Origin: Tianweitania sediminis | GTDB taxonomy: Bacteria; Pseudomonadota; Alphaproteobacteria; Rhizobiales; Rhizobiaceae | Direction of reading: 5' to 3' | DNA: 64,000 bases | Assembly: GCF_017813335.1 (NCBI RefSeq) | Contig: NZ_JAGIYY010000003.1 | Location: 372,001-436,000 of the forward strand | Shown: piece after piece, positions 56,628-64,000 of the stretch | How positions within the stretch are numbered: position 1 is the stretch's first letter | Layout of the letters: each line of letters begins with the position of its first letter | Position numbers and translations under genes: made by a program | Notes under the pieces: model-generated | Database searches by the model: none | What the model was told of the DNA's origin: nothing | Seen by the model: the letters and a program-made list of their open reading frames with translations, nothing else

Positions 56628-59357
56628 CTAGACAGATAAGTGCTTTCCAGCGGCGCGAGGCAATGGCAGCCTTACGGTGAAGCAGGCACCACCACCAGGT
56701 TCCGACAGGAGTTCCAGCGTGCCTTGCAACCGGGCCACGATTTCGCGGCTGATCGGGAGCCCGAGACCAGCGCCGGCAAGCCCAACGGATTCGCCGAGCC
56801 TGCCACGGTAAAACTTGTCGAAGATGCGCAAACGCTCTTCCTCAGGGACGCCCGGCCCATTGTCCGCAATCTCGACGAGATAATACTCGTCCTCGATACG
56901 TGACCGCACCGACACCACCGGCGACGGCGCGTTGTTGTACTTGATGGCGTTGGAGATCAGGTTGATGAACACCTGGCTCAGCCGGTCGGGATCGGCAGAA
57001 ATCGCAACCGGTCCGGCGCGCGGCCCAAATCGAATTGCGGTGCCGTTCTGGCGAGCCAGCGCATCGCATACCCGCAACGCCTGCTCGAGCGATTCCTCGG
57101 CATTGATGCGCCGGTTCTCCCAAACGCGTTCGCCCCGCTCGAGAGCAGAAAGATCAAGAATCTCGTCGAGCAGCGAAGTCAGCCTCAGGCTTTCCTTGTG
57201 GATCGTGGAAACGAATTTGCGGCTCGAAACATGGTCGAGATCGTCTTCGGAAAGCAAAATTTCGGAGAAGGCACGGATCGCGGTCATCGGCGTGCGCACC
57301 TCGTGGCTGACCTGGCTGAGGAATTCGTCCTTCTGCAAGTCGACCTTGCGCAGCTGCCGGTTGGCGACCTCCAATTGTTCTGCGGTGGCCCGCAGCTTTG
57401 CCGACGCCCGTTCCAGCGCGTGCGAATGCTCAATGGCCTGTTGGGTTTCGTCAGCCATCTGCATCACCTCCTCCAGCGATATCGCATCGCCGGAAACCAC
57501 CTTGGACAGCATAACATGGGCGGAGGCCGCGCCGATCGAACCCGCCAGTTCGCGCTCCAGCCGGTGGATGAAGCCCGGCGTGGGCTGAAGGCTGTTCCAG
57601 GCGGTGTCCGTTTGCCTGACCTCCTCCGAAAAAAGGTCAAACGCTCTTTGGTGGCCGAGGACACGGCTGGCGACAAGGAACAGGTCGTCCGCGGCGGCAG
57701 ACCCGCGCAGCGCGCTGGCCTCTCCAAGATGGCGGCGAAAAACGTTGAGGAAGATTGCGGCCTGGACATGCTCCAGCGCCGATTGGCTCGACAGGAGCGA
57801 TCCCGCCACCAGCACCGACGTGTTCAAAAAGAGGCTCCAGAACACGGCATGCGCCAGCGGGTCGAGTTGGGACAGTCCAAAGAGGGCCTGGGGGCGCAAC
57901 CATGAGATGCCGAACGGCCCCTCGGCCATGACTGCCGCCACCAGCGGCGAGGACGAGGCAAAGGACGGCATGAAGCTCGACCACAGCCATATAAGGAAGC
58001 CCACGGAAACGGCAGCGATGGCCGCTTTGGCAGTCGCGTCGCGCCAGAACAAAGCGGCGAGGATCGCCGGCAGGAACTGGGCGACGCCGGTAAAGGAGAT
58101 AAGGCCGATCGGCGCCAGCGCATCCGAGGTGCGCGTCATGTAGAAATAGCCGAAGCCGAGAAACAGGATCAGCACGATCGACAGCCGCCTCGCATTGAGG
58201 ATCAGCCGGCGCACACCCTGCCCGTCGCCGGCCTGGTCGTCGTTTGTCATCCGCAGCATGATCGGCACGACGATGTGGTTTGACACCATGATCGACAGCG
58301 CAATGGACTCCAGGATGATCATCGACGTCGCGGACGAGAAGCCGCCGATAAAGGCGAACAGCGCCAATCCGTCCTGGCCGGCGGCGAGAGGCAGCGTCAG
58401 CGTGAACATGTCCGGATTGGAACCGGCCGGCATGGATGTCAGGCCGTAAAGTGCGATCGGCACGATAAACACGCTCATGGCCAGCATGTACGCGGGAAAG
58501 GCCCAGCTTGCGGTGCGCAGGTGGCTTTCGTCGGAGTTCTCGACAACCGTGACTTGGAACTGGCGCGGCAGGCAGATGATCGCTGCAGCAGCCAGCAGCA
58601 GCGAAGCCACCCAGCGGTCACCGAAGCCGTTGGTGGCATGGATGTTCAGGCCAGCATCGGCTGCACGGGTGAAGATGTTTTCGAAGCCGCCGCCCGCGTA
58701 AAGCACGAACAGCCCGACCGCCACCAGAGCAGTTAATTTGACGACCGCTTCCAGCGCAATGGCGGCAACCACTCCATGGTGCTGCTCCTTGGCGTCGACA
58801 TTGCGCGTCCCGAACAATATGGTGAACACGGCCATGCCAGCCGCCACGCCAAACGCCAGCCCTGCCTCGCTCCATCCCTCCAGTCTGCCCCGCCCGAAGG
58901 CCGAAGCGCCTGCAATGGCCTCGATCGAGGAGGTAACCGCCTTGAGCTGGAGTGCGATGTAGGGCGCGATCGCGATCACAGCGAGCACGGTGACCAGCAC
59001 CGCGAGCCGTGTCGACTTCCCGAACCGGGAGGAAAGGAGGTCCGCAATTGAGGTGATGCGCTGGTCATGGCTGATGCGGACTAGACGACGCAGGATGAAC
59101 CACCACCCGATGAAGACCAATGTCGGCCCCAGATAGATGGTGACGAATTCCAGCCCGTTGCGCGCAGCAGAACCCACCGCGCCGTAGAAGGTCCAGCTGG
59201 TGCAGTAGACCGAGATGGAAAGCGTATAAACAAAGGGTGAGCGCAGGAAGCCGCCGGCGCTGTTGCGGGTATGCCGGTCGCCAAGGAATGCCACAAGGAA
59301 AAGCAGGCCGACATAGGCGATCGCCGCAGCGATGACGAGGTCGGCAGTCAAGGTCAT
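56628..59357 (-). CDS. Sodium/solute-symporter-type sensor histidine kinase (CbrA/CrbS-like)
   Basis: A 909-residue membrane kinase. Residues 1-500 are an SSF (PutP-like) transporter domain with twelve or thirteen membrane segments: SISVYCTSWTFYGAVGSAAR near residue 48, AIICLPRQFQVTVVENSDES near 278, and the GGFSSATSMIILESIALSIM box near 340. A linker with helical STAC-like or coiled segments leads to HisKA with His near 685 (SQVSHEVRTPMTAIRAFSE) and a HATPase (LINLISNAIKYNNAP, then AGAGLGLPISREIV). Such kinases sense nutrient uptake, for example histidine or acetate. It overlaps a small membrane ORF as ATGA and is probably partnered by the adjacent receiver protein. Confidence 0.94.
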   Translation of the reverse strand: MTLTADLVIAAAIAYVGLLFLVAFLGDRHTRNSAGGFLRSPFVYTLSISVYCTSWTFYGAVGSAARNGLEFVTIYLGPTLVFIGWWFILRRLVRISHDQRITSIADLLSSRFGKSTRLAVLVTVLAVIAIAPYIALQLKAVTSSIEAIAGASAFGRGRLEGWSEAGLAFGVAAGMAVFTILFGTRNVDAKEQHHGVVAAIALEAVVKLTALVAVGLFVLYAGGGFENIFTRAADAGLNIHATNGFGDRWVASLLLAAAAIICLPRQFQVTVVENSDESHLRTASWAFPAYMLAMSVFIVPIALYGLTSMPAGSNPDMFTLTLPLAAGQDGLALFAFIGGFSSATSMIILESIALSIMVSNHIVVPIMLRMTNDDQAGDGQGVRRLILNARRLSIVLILFLGFGYFYMTRTSDALAPIGLISFTGVAQFLPAILAALFWRDATAKAAIAAVSVGFLIWLWSSFMPSFASSSPLVAAVMAEGPFGISWLRPQALFGLSQLDPLAHAVFWSLFLNTSVLVAGSLLSSQSALEHVQAAIFLNVFRRHLGEASALRGSAAADDLFLVASRVLGHQRAFDLFSEEVRQTDTAWNSLQPTPGFIHRLERELAGSIGAASAHVMLSKVVSGDAISLEEVMQMADETQQAIEHSHALERASAKLRATAEQLEVANRQLRKVDLQKDEFLSQVSHEVRTPMTAIRAFSEILLSEDDLDHVSSRKFVSTIHKESLRLTSLLDEILDLSALERGERVWENRRINAEESLEQALRVCDALARQNGTAIRFGPRAGPVAISADPDRLSQVFINLISNAIKYNNAPSPVVSVRSRIEDEYYLVEIADNGPGVPEEERLRIFDKFYRGRLGESVGLAGAGLGLPISREIVARLQGTLELLSEPGGGACFTVRLPLPRAAGKHLSV

Positions 59358-59587
59358 TGGTCAGCGTCCCGCAGCGACCGCGGCGCTTCGTCAAGTGGAA
59401 GGACGCGACTGAACCACCTGGCTCCGAGAACGAGTATCGTCCAAAGCACGAAGATATAGGTGATCTCTATGGGGATGCCGAAGATCCGGAGATCCAGCCT
59501 GAACAGCAATACGAAGGGCGGGAGCAGCGCTACTGCGCCGAACACGGCAAAAAAGAACGCCGCGCTGACGATCTTGCGCCGCGTCAT
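59354..59587 (-). CDS. Small membrane protein coupled to the symporter-kinase
   Basis: A 77-residue protein with two membrane segments: KIVSAAFFFAVFGAVALLPP and ITYIFVLWTILVLGARWF, joined by RLDLRIFGIPIE. Its stop overlaps the kinase ATG by four bases, so the kinase is translated by coupling. Short proteins of this type (DUF3311-like, or the CbrX ORF in Pseudomonas cbrA operons) accompany symporter-type proteins. It may be a subunit of the symporter domain. Confidence 0.78.
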   Translation of the reverse strand: MTRRKIVSAAFFFAVFGAVALLPPFVLLFRLDLRIFGIPIEITYIFVLWTILVLGARWFSRVLPLDEAPRSLRDADQ

Positions 59588-59606
59588 GAGAGGGCCGGCT
59601 CTGCTC

Positions 59607-59993
59607 TCACGCCGCGCCGCTGGCGGGACGGTCCAGCAGCAGGCGGATGCTGTTGACCACGTCAGCGTTGGCGTAAGGCTTGGTGAGGAAGCTGTCGGCT
59701 CCCAGCTGCTCTGCAACCCGGCGGTCCTGCTGCTGCCCCTTGGCGGTCAACACCAACACGGGCAGGCCACGCATGGTCGGCTCCGCGCGGATCTGCTTCA
59801 GCACCTCGAAGCCTGAACGCTTCGGCATCATGATGTCGAGAATGAGCACGCGCGGCTGGAAATTGCGCACGGCTTCCATCACGGCCTCGCCATCCATCAC
59901 GGCCCCGATGTTCCAGCCTGCGCGCTGCAGGACGAAACTCAGCGCTTCGAGGATGCTGGGCTCGTCTTCGGCTATCAGAACGTCGATCGCCAA
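59607..59993 (-). CDS. Receiver-only response regulator
   Basis: A 128-residue CheY-like protein: acidic pocket AEDEPS at 8-13, phospho-acceptor Asp53 (LILDIMMPKRSG), switch Thr83 (VLTAKG) and Lys105 (FLTKPYANADV). No output domain is present. Placed between the ScfR-like gene and the symporter-kinase, it probably accepts phosphate from that kinase and works by protein contact or as a phosphate relay or sink. It starts 89 bases after the ScfR-like stop. Confidence 0.93.
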   Translation of the reverse strand: MAIDVLIAEDEPSILEALSFVLQRAGWNIGAVMDGEAVMEAVRNFQPRVLILDIMMPKRSGFEVLKQIRAEPTMRGLPVLVLTAKGQQQDRRVAEQLGADSFLTKPYANADVVNSIRLLLDRPASGAA

Positions 59994-60082
59994 GATCCCT
60001 CCTCCCTATCCCTCCTCCACAGGGATTAAGGTAGTTAACTGCTATGGGTCGCCCTTCGCCAGCGGTAAATTGATTGACCGGC

Positions 60083-61666
60083 TCATGATGGCACAAGCGG
60101 CGCCGGCGCGATCTCACCGCCTGGTGACCAGGCCTCCTCCTGACGGCTCGCGCAATCGCTGCGGGTGCACAAACGGCAGGTCGGTCCGACCGGCATGTCG
60201 GCATGCTGGTCGATCAGGTTCAGCCCATCGGCATAAACAGTTCCGTCCGCATGCAGAACGTCGGTGATCAGCAGCACCGAGTGCGGCAGCGCATGGTCGG
60301 CGAAGCCAGCGCTGCGGCGCGAAATTGCTCTTGCCACGAAGAGGAAGCGTGACCCGTCGGGAAATCGCGCCACTTGCCGCACCAACTGACCCGGAGAGCG
60401 GAAGGCGGTGTAGATCGCCCATAGCGGGCACGCGTGGCCGCTGTTGGGCAGGAGCAGGCCTGGCAACGGGAAGTGCTTCGAAAGCCGGCCGGCCGCATCG
60501 GCGCGCAGGAAACCGAACTGGATGCCGGTCGCACCTGGTCGACGCAGGGTTACCAGCCGGTGAGCGACCTGCTCGAAGCTGGCATTGTAGCGCTCGCTTA
60601 GGGCGTCGACGTCGTAGCGCAGCGCCTGCGCATCCTGCAGGAAGGTTTCGTAGGGAAAAACAATCGCCCCCGCGATGTAGGAGCCGAAATAGCGTTTGGC
60701 GGCGCGCCGAGCCGTATCGGAAGACAGCAGCCGCACCCCCAGCTCGGCCTCCAGCGTGTCGGCACCGGCCAGTTCTGCGAGCAGGCGTGCCATCTGGAAC
60801 TGGCGTGTGGACTGCGGCACGGTGTTGCGGAACCAGAGCGTCCGTTCGCTGGCATCATAGCCGTAAGGTGCGCCTGCCCCACTGCTGGCTGAGCGCAGCA
60901 CGCGCACGCCATAATCTTCGGCCAGCATTTGCGTGATCGTCGTTTCTCCGAACCGCCCGCGCGCATTGATCTGCGCGCGCAAACTCGCTGCGGCATCTTC
61001 CAGTGCCGGAAAATGGTTCTGAGCCGCAAAGATGAGATCGTCGATCTCGCGCCTTGCCGAAGCGAAATGCCCGGCATTCGAGGTCTGGTCGAACTGACCG
61101 ATTAGGTTTCGCGCAATGGCGCTCAGGCTCTGCGTCTCGCGGTTGATCGACGCGAGGAAGCGGTGTTGCTCCTCGGAGCTGAGGTCCGGCACGTTCTGCA
61201 GGATTTCCGCACCAGAGCGCACGGCAGTGATGCCGGAAAGAACGCCATGGAGAAGCTGGGACAGGAGCGGGTCGGCCCGAAGACGGTCCGCATAGGCATC
61301 AAGATCGGCTACTGCAGCGGAATGGGCGCGGTAAAGACGCGCTATGAGGCGCGCCACGTCGGGCGACGTGGCCACGAGCCGGCGTGCCTGCTCCGGCCCC
61401 ATTCGGCTTTCCGCCAGCACGGGATCAGAAAACGCTTCTATGAGTTCGTGTATCAGCCGGTGCTCAACATCACCGGTGAGCTCGGCGATATCCATCGCGA
61501 GTTCCGCTGCGATACGCAGCAACAGGGTTCCGCCAACCTGGCGCTTGTTGCCTTCAATCAGGTTCAGGTAGCTCGGCGACACCTCTACCGCTTTCGCGAG
61601 GGCGGCCTGAGAGATGCCCAGGGCCTTGCGGCGCGTTGATATTCTCAGGCCGATTGGCGCTCGCAT
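60083..61666 (-). CDS. ScfR-like short-chain acyl-CoA-responsive regulator (XRE + DUF2083)
   Basis: A 527-residue protein. The XRE HTH is at residues 8-62: STRRKALGISQAALAKAVEV, then SPSYLNLIEGNKRQVGGTLL. A central helical region (150-200; VLSGITAVRSGAEILQNVPD, FLASINRETQSLSAIARNLI) resembles a HisKA dimerisation pair without the phospho-accepting His. An IrrE-like segment follows and the DUF2083-type end has HFPLPGLLLPNSGHACPLWA and a final Cys motif CRLCTRSDCASRQ. ScfR/RamB relatives bind acyl-CoA and control acetate or propionate use. TGTAAA half-sites overlap its promoter. Longer than usual (about 470). Confidence 0.85.
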   Translation of the reverse strand: MRAPIGLRISTRRKALGISQAALAKAVEVSPSYLNLIEGNKRQVGGTLLLRIAAELAMDIAELTGDVEHRLIHELIEAFSDPVLAESRMGPEQARRLVATSPDVARLIARLYRAHSAAVADLDAYADRLRADPLLSQLLHGVLSGITAVRSGAEILQNVPDLSSEEQHRFLASINRETQSLSAIARNLIGQFDQTSNAGHFASARREIDDLIFAAQNHFPALEDAAASLRAQINARGRFGETTITQMLAEDYGVRVLRSASSGAGAPYGYDASERTLWFRNTVPQSTRQFQMARLLAELAGADTLEAELGVRLLSSDTARRAAKRYFGSYIAGAIVFPYETFLQDAQALRYDVDALSERYNASFEQVAHRLVTLRRPGATGIQFGFLRADAAGRLSKHFPLPGLLLPNSGHACPLWAIYTAFRSPGQLVRQVARFPDGSRFLFVARAISRRSAGFADHALPHSVLLITDVLHADGTVYADGLNLIDQHADMPVGPTCRLCTRSDCASRQEEAWSPGGEIAPAPLVPS

Positions 61667-61674
61667 GGGGTCCT

Positions 61675-61764
61675 TGTAAACAGATTTACAGGTCAGCTCG
61701 TCCGTTCCGAAAAGAATTTACAAGATTACGCTTGAATAACAACGGGATGTTGATCCCCTGTAAA
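61675..61764. promoter_or_regulatory. TGTAAA operator cluster between ScfR-like gene and ABC binding protein
   Basis: A palindrome TGTAAA-CAGA-TTTACA (61675-61690) begins nine bases from the ScfR-like ATG. Additional half-sites are TTTACA at 61717-61722 and TGTAAA at 61759-61764. The last lies in the loop of a seven-base hairpin (ATCCCCT/AGGGGAT, 61753-61775). They suit an autoregulated divergent promoter. Confidence 0.62.
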
Positions 61765-61834
61765 GGCAAGGGGATAGTGTGTTGCGGGGAGCCTCCTTTG
61801 GGGAATGTGGCTTCCGCAACCAAGGAGGAGAACA

Positions 61835-63193
61835 ATGAGCGAACTGAAGCGCGGGCCTTCCCGCCGCCATGTCTTGCGTACCGGTCTCGCCGGCATCATC
61901 GCCAGCGGCGTAGCGCCGCTGGCGTTCTCACGCGGTGCGTGGGCACAGGAATTCTGCAACAACCCAACCGGCGGCACGGTGACCTTCGGCCTCAACCTGC
62001 CGCTGACTGGCGCCTACGCCGAAGAAGGCGCCGACGAACAGAAGGCTTACGAGCTTGCCATCCAGCACCTGAACGGCGAAGGCGATGGCGGGCTTTTGAA
62101 TGTCCTCAAGCCATCTGCGCTCAAGGGCAACGGCATCCTTGGCAAGAAGGTCCAGTACGTCAGCTCAGACAGCCAAACGAAATCCGACGTCGCACGTGCT
62201 GGCGCCACACGCATGATCGAACGCGACGGCGCCATCATGATCACCGGCGGCTCGTCGTCGGGCGAAGCCATTGCGGTGCAGAGCCTGTGTCAGGAACTCG
62301 GCGTCATCTTCATGGCCGGCCTGACGCATTCCAACGACACCACGGGCAAGGACAAGCGGCGCTACGGCTTCCGCCACTTCTTCAACGCCTATCAGTCCGG
62401 CATTGCAATCGCTCCGGTGCTTGCTGAGGCTTACGGCAAGGACCGCCGCGCCTATCACCTGACCGCCGACTACACCTGGGGATGGACGCAGGAGGAATCG
62501 ATCAAGAACGCCACCGAGGCGCTCGGCTGGGAAACGGTCCAGGCGGTACGCACGCCGCTCGGCGCCGCCGACTTCTCGCAATACCTGACGCCGGTGCTCA
62601 ATTCCGGCGCCGACGTGCTGATCCTGAACCACTACGGCAATGACATGGTCAACTCGCTGACCCAGGCCGTGCAGTTCGGCATGCGCGACCGCCAGGCGAA
62701 CGGCAAGCAGTTCGAGATCGTTGTCCCGCTGTTCTCCGAATTGATGGCCAAGGGCGCCGGCGAGAACATCAAGGGCATCTTTGGAACCTCCAACTGGCAC
62801 TGGAACCTGCCGGATGAAGGCTCCAAGGCGTTCACCAAGTCGTTTGGCGCGGCCTATGGCTCCCCGCCCTCGCAGGCGGCCCACACCGCCTACGTGCAGG
62901 CGCTGCTCTACGCCGATGCCTGTGAGCGCGCGGGCACCTTCTATCCGCCCGAAGTCATCAAGGCGCTTGAAGGCTTCGAGTTCGACGGGATGGGCAACGG
63001 CAAGACGCTCTACCGCGCCGAGGATCATCAGTGCATGAAGTCGGTGCTGGTCGTTCGCGGCAATGAGAACCCGACAAACCAGTTCGACGTGTTGAACGTG
63101 TTCAAGGAAATCGACCGCGAAACCGCCAACTACGATCCGGCGATCTTCGGCGGTGACCTTGGAGCCGCCGAACCGGTTCCACAGTGCCGTTAA
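61835..63193 (+). CDS. ABC transporter substrate-binding protein, branched-chain-amino-acid/urea type
   Basis: A 452-residue periplasmic protein with a twin-arginine signal (PSRRHVLRTGLAGIIASGVA, cut after AWAQ). The mature part has VTFGLNLPLTGAYAEEGADE, ITGGSSSGEAIAVQSLCQEL, YHLTADYTWGWTQEESIKNA and FSELMAKGAGENIKGIFGTS, all of the LivK/UrtA type I fold. Its ligand may be an amide, amino acid or short carboxylate. AAGGAGGAG precedes the ATG. Divergent from the ScfR-like gene, so probably under its control. The second cysteine-like CNNPTGG near the mature start is unusual. Confidence 0.92.
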   Translation: MSELKRGPSRRHVLRTGLAGIIASGVAPLAFSRGAWAQEFCNNPTGGTVTFGLNLPLTGAYAEEGADEQKAYELAIQHLNGEGDGGLLNVLKPSALKGNGILGKKVQYVSSDSQTKSDVARAGATRMIERDGAIMITGGSSSGEAIAVQSLCQELGVIFMAGLTHSNDTTGKDKRRYGFRHFFNAYQSGIAIAPVLAEAYGKDRRAYHLTADYTWGWTQEESIKNATEALGWETVQAVRTPLGAADFSQYLTPVLNSGADVLILNHYGNDMVNSLTQAVQFGMRDRQANGKQFEIVVPLFSELMAKGAGENIKGIFGTSNWHWNLPDEGSKAFTKSFGAAYGSPPSQAAHTAYVQALLYADACERAGTFYPPEVIKALEGFEFDGMGNGKTLYRAEDHQCMKSVLVVRGNENPTNQFDVLNVFKEIDRETANYDPAIFGGDLGAAEPVPQCR

Positions 63194-63204
63194 TCTGAAA
63201 CACG

Positions 63205-63235
63205 GACCCGTCCTGCCATCCCGGCAAGACGGGTC
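63205..63235 (+). terminator. Intergenic hairpin between binding protein and permease
   Basis: GACCCGTCCTGCC pairs with GGCAAGACGGGTC in 12 of 13 positions around loop ATCCC. It lacks a T run. It probably keeps the binding-protein message abundant over the permease message. Confidence 0.68.
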
Positions 63236-63273
63236 TCGCGCGATCGGGTGGCGAACGGTTCGCGGAGGCTCCA

Positions 63274-64000
63274 TTGTTCGAAGTTCTATTCCTTCAGTTT
63301 CTCAACGGTCTCGACAAGGGCAGCGCTTATGCGTTGATTGCGTTGGGGCTTACGCTCGTGTTCGGAACGCTGGGCGTCGTGAACTTCGCGCACGGGGCGC
63401 TGTTCATGTTCGGCGCCTTTTGCGCGGTCCTGTTCCGTCAGTTGCTGACGCTCGAAACCGTCACCCTGGATCCTGAGAAACTGTCTCCGTGGGGCGCCCC
63501 GGTTGAAATCCGCCAACCTCTGGTGCAGGCATGGTTCGGCGACGTCGGCGCAGTGCTGGTCAACTACTCGGTGCCGCTGTCGCTGCTGCTTTCCATTCCG
63601 GTGATGCTGATCATCGGCATCGTCATGGAACGCGGCATCATCAAGCACTTCTACAAGCGGCCGCATGCCGAGCAGATTCTGGTCACGTTCGGCCTGGCGA
63701 TCGTCTTTGGTGAGATCATCAAGGCGGTCTTCGGTCCCAATCCGATCCCGCAACCCATGCCGACCGAACTGCGTGGCGCCGCCGATATCGGTGCCTGGCT
63801 CGGCATGCAGCCAAACGTCATCACCTATCCGCTGTGGCGGCTGGTTTATTTCCTTTTCGCCCTCGGCGTGATCGGCTCCGTCCTTGCGTTTCTCCAATTC
63901 ACGACCTTCGGGATGGTGGTCCGCGCCGGCATGGCCGATCGTGAAACAGTTGGCGCGCTCGGCATCAACATTGACCGGCGTTTCACCATCATGTTCGGCA
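63274..64000 (+). CDS. Branched-chain-type ABC permease (LivH-like), partial
   Basis: Starts at TTG (LFEVLFLQFLNGLDKGSAYA) five bases after a GGAGG ribosome site; an ATG start is not available in the same frame nearby. The open frame runs beyond the window, at least 242 codons. LivH features are SAYALIALGLTLVFGTLGVV, NFAHGALFMFGAFCAVL, RGIIKHFYKRPHAEQILVTF and GMADRETVGALGINIDRRF. It forms half of the membrane channel for the preceding binding protein; a LivM partner is expected further right. Confidence 0.9.
   Translation, partial: MFEVLFLQFLNGLDKGSAYALIALGLTLVFGTLGVVNFAHGALFMFGAFCAVLFRQLLTLETVTLDPEKLSPWGAPVEIRQPLVQAWFGDVGAVLVNYSVPLSLLLSIPVMLIIGIVMERGIIKHFYKRPHAEQILVTFGLAIVFGEIIKAVFGPNPIPQPMPTELRGAADIGAWLGMQPNVITYPLWRLVYFLFALGVIGSVLAFLQFTTFGMVVRAGMADRETVGALGINIDRRFTIMFG

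Noticed and set aside
1-64000. CRISPR arrays, tRNA and rRNA genes
   Set aside because: No regularly spaced repeats of CRISPR length, no cloverleaf-like sequence ending in a TTCGA-type arm with CCA context, and no rRNA signature were noticed on either strand by eye.

Overview
The window comes from a high-GC alphaproteobacterium, most likely a Rhizobiales/Phyllobacteriaceae-type soil or water heterotroph. The evidence is the GC-rich codon use, several TRAP and sugar ABC transporters, a PutP-type sensor kinase and an ScfR-like regulator. No rRNA or tRNA gene and no CRISPR array was seen.

Positions 1 to about 28.3 kb are most of a Mu-like transposable prophage in reverse orientation. Its immunity end lies on the right and its tail end runs off the left edge. 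From right to left it carries a repressor (plus strand); a compact promoter/operator; a Ner-like protein and a Rha-like regulator; a membrane peptide, a DnaA-C-terminal-like protein and a ParB-like protein; transposase A with a D-D-E triad; and ATPase B. These are followed by an accessory/middle block (DUF3164, a winged-helix regulator, GemA/gp16, an ASCH-like protein, an MT-A70 methyltransferase), a Mor/C-like late activator, lysis genes, gp27/gp28/gp29/gp30 packaging and portal genes, protease/scaffold, capsid and gp35-gp37 genes. The tail part is siphovirus-like: a tail tube protein, then two tail-chaperone frames joined by a G GGA AAC slippery site. Nearly all minus-strand genes overlap by 1-14 bases, so the phage reads as a few long operons. 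Matching inverted repeats stand before the amidase and protease genes, where Mu has its C-activated Plys and PI promoters.

From 28.5 to 37.6 kb the host region holds an L-2-hydroxyglutarate-oxidase-like flavoprotein and a minus-strand sugar ABC operon (two RbsC-type permeases, a periplasmic binding protein and an RbsA-type ATPase). One permease is fused to an SMP-30 lactonase-type propeller and a second propeller gene follows. A TetR regulator lies upstream. A large hybrid sensor kinase is at 37.9-41.3 kb.

From 41.5 to 48.6 kb a TRAP transporter (DctP, DctQ, DctM), a VOC protein, a RuBisCO-like protein and a DUF1537 kinase form one minus-strand operon with a divergent LacI regulator. The kinase/RuBisCO-like pair matches OiaK/OiaX of D-apionate breakdown, so the operon probably imports and degrades a branched or four-carbon sugar acid.

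From 48.6 to 56.3 kb are a TrhA/hemolysin III protein, a GNAT acetyltransferase, a Rossmann-fold protein, and a second TRAP operon followed by an AMP-forming acyl-CoA synthetase. From 56.6 to 64 kb are a sodium/solute-symporter-type histidine kinase with a small overlapping membrane ORF, a receiver-only response regulator, an ScfR-like regulator with TGTAAA half-sites, and the start of a branched-chain-amino-acid-type ABC transporter that runs off the right edge.
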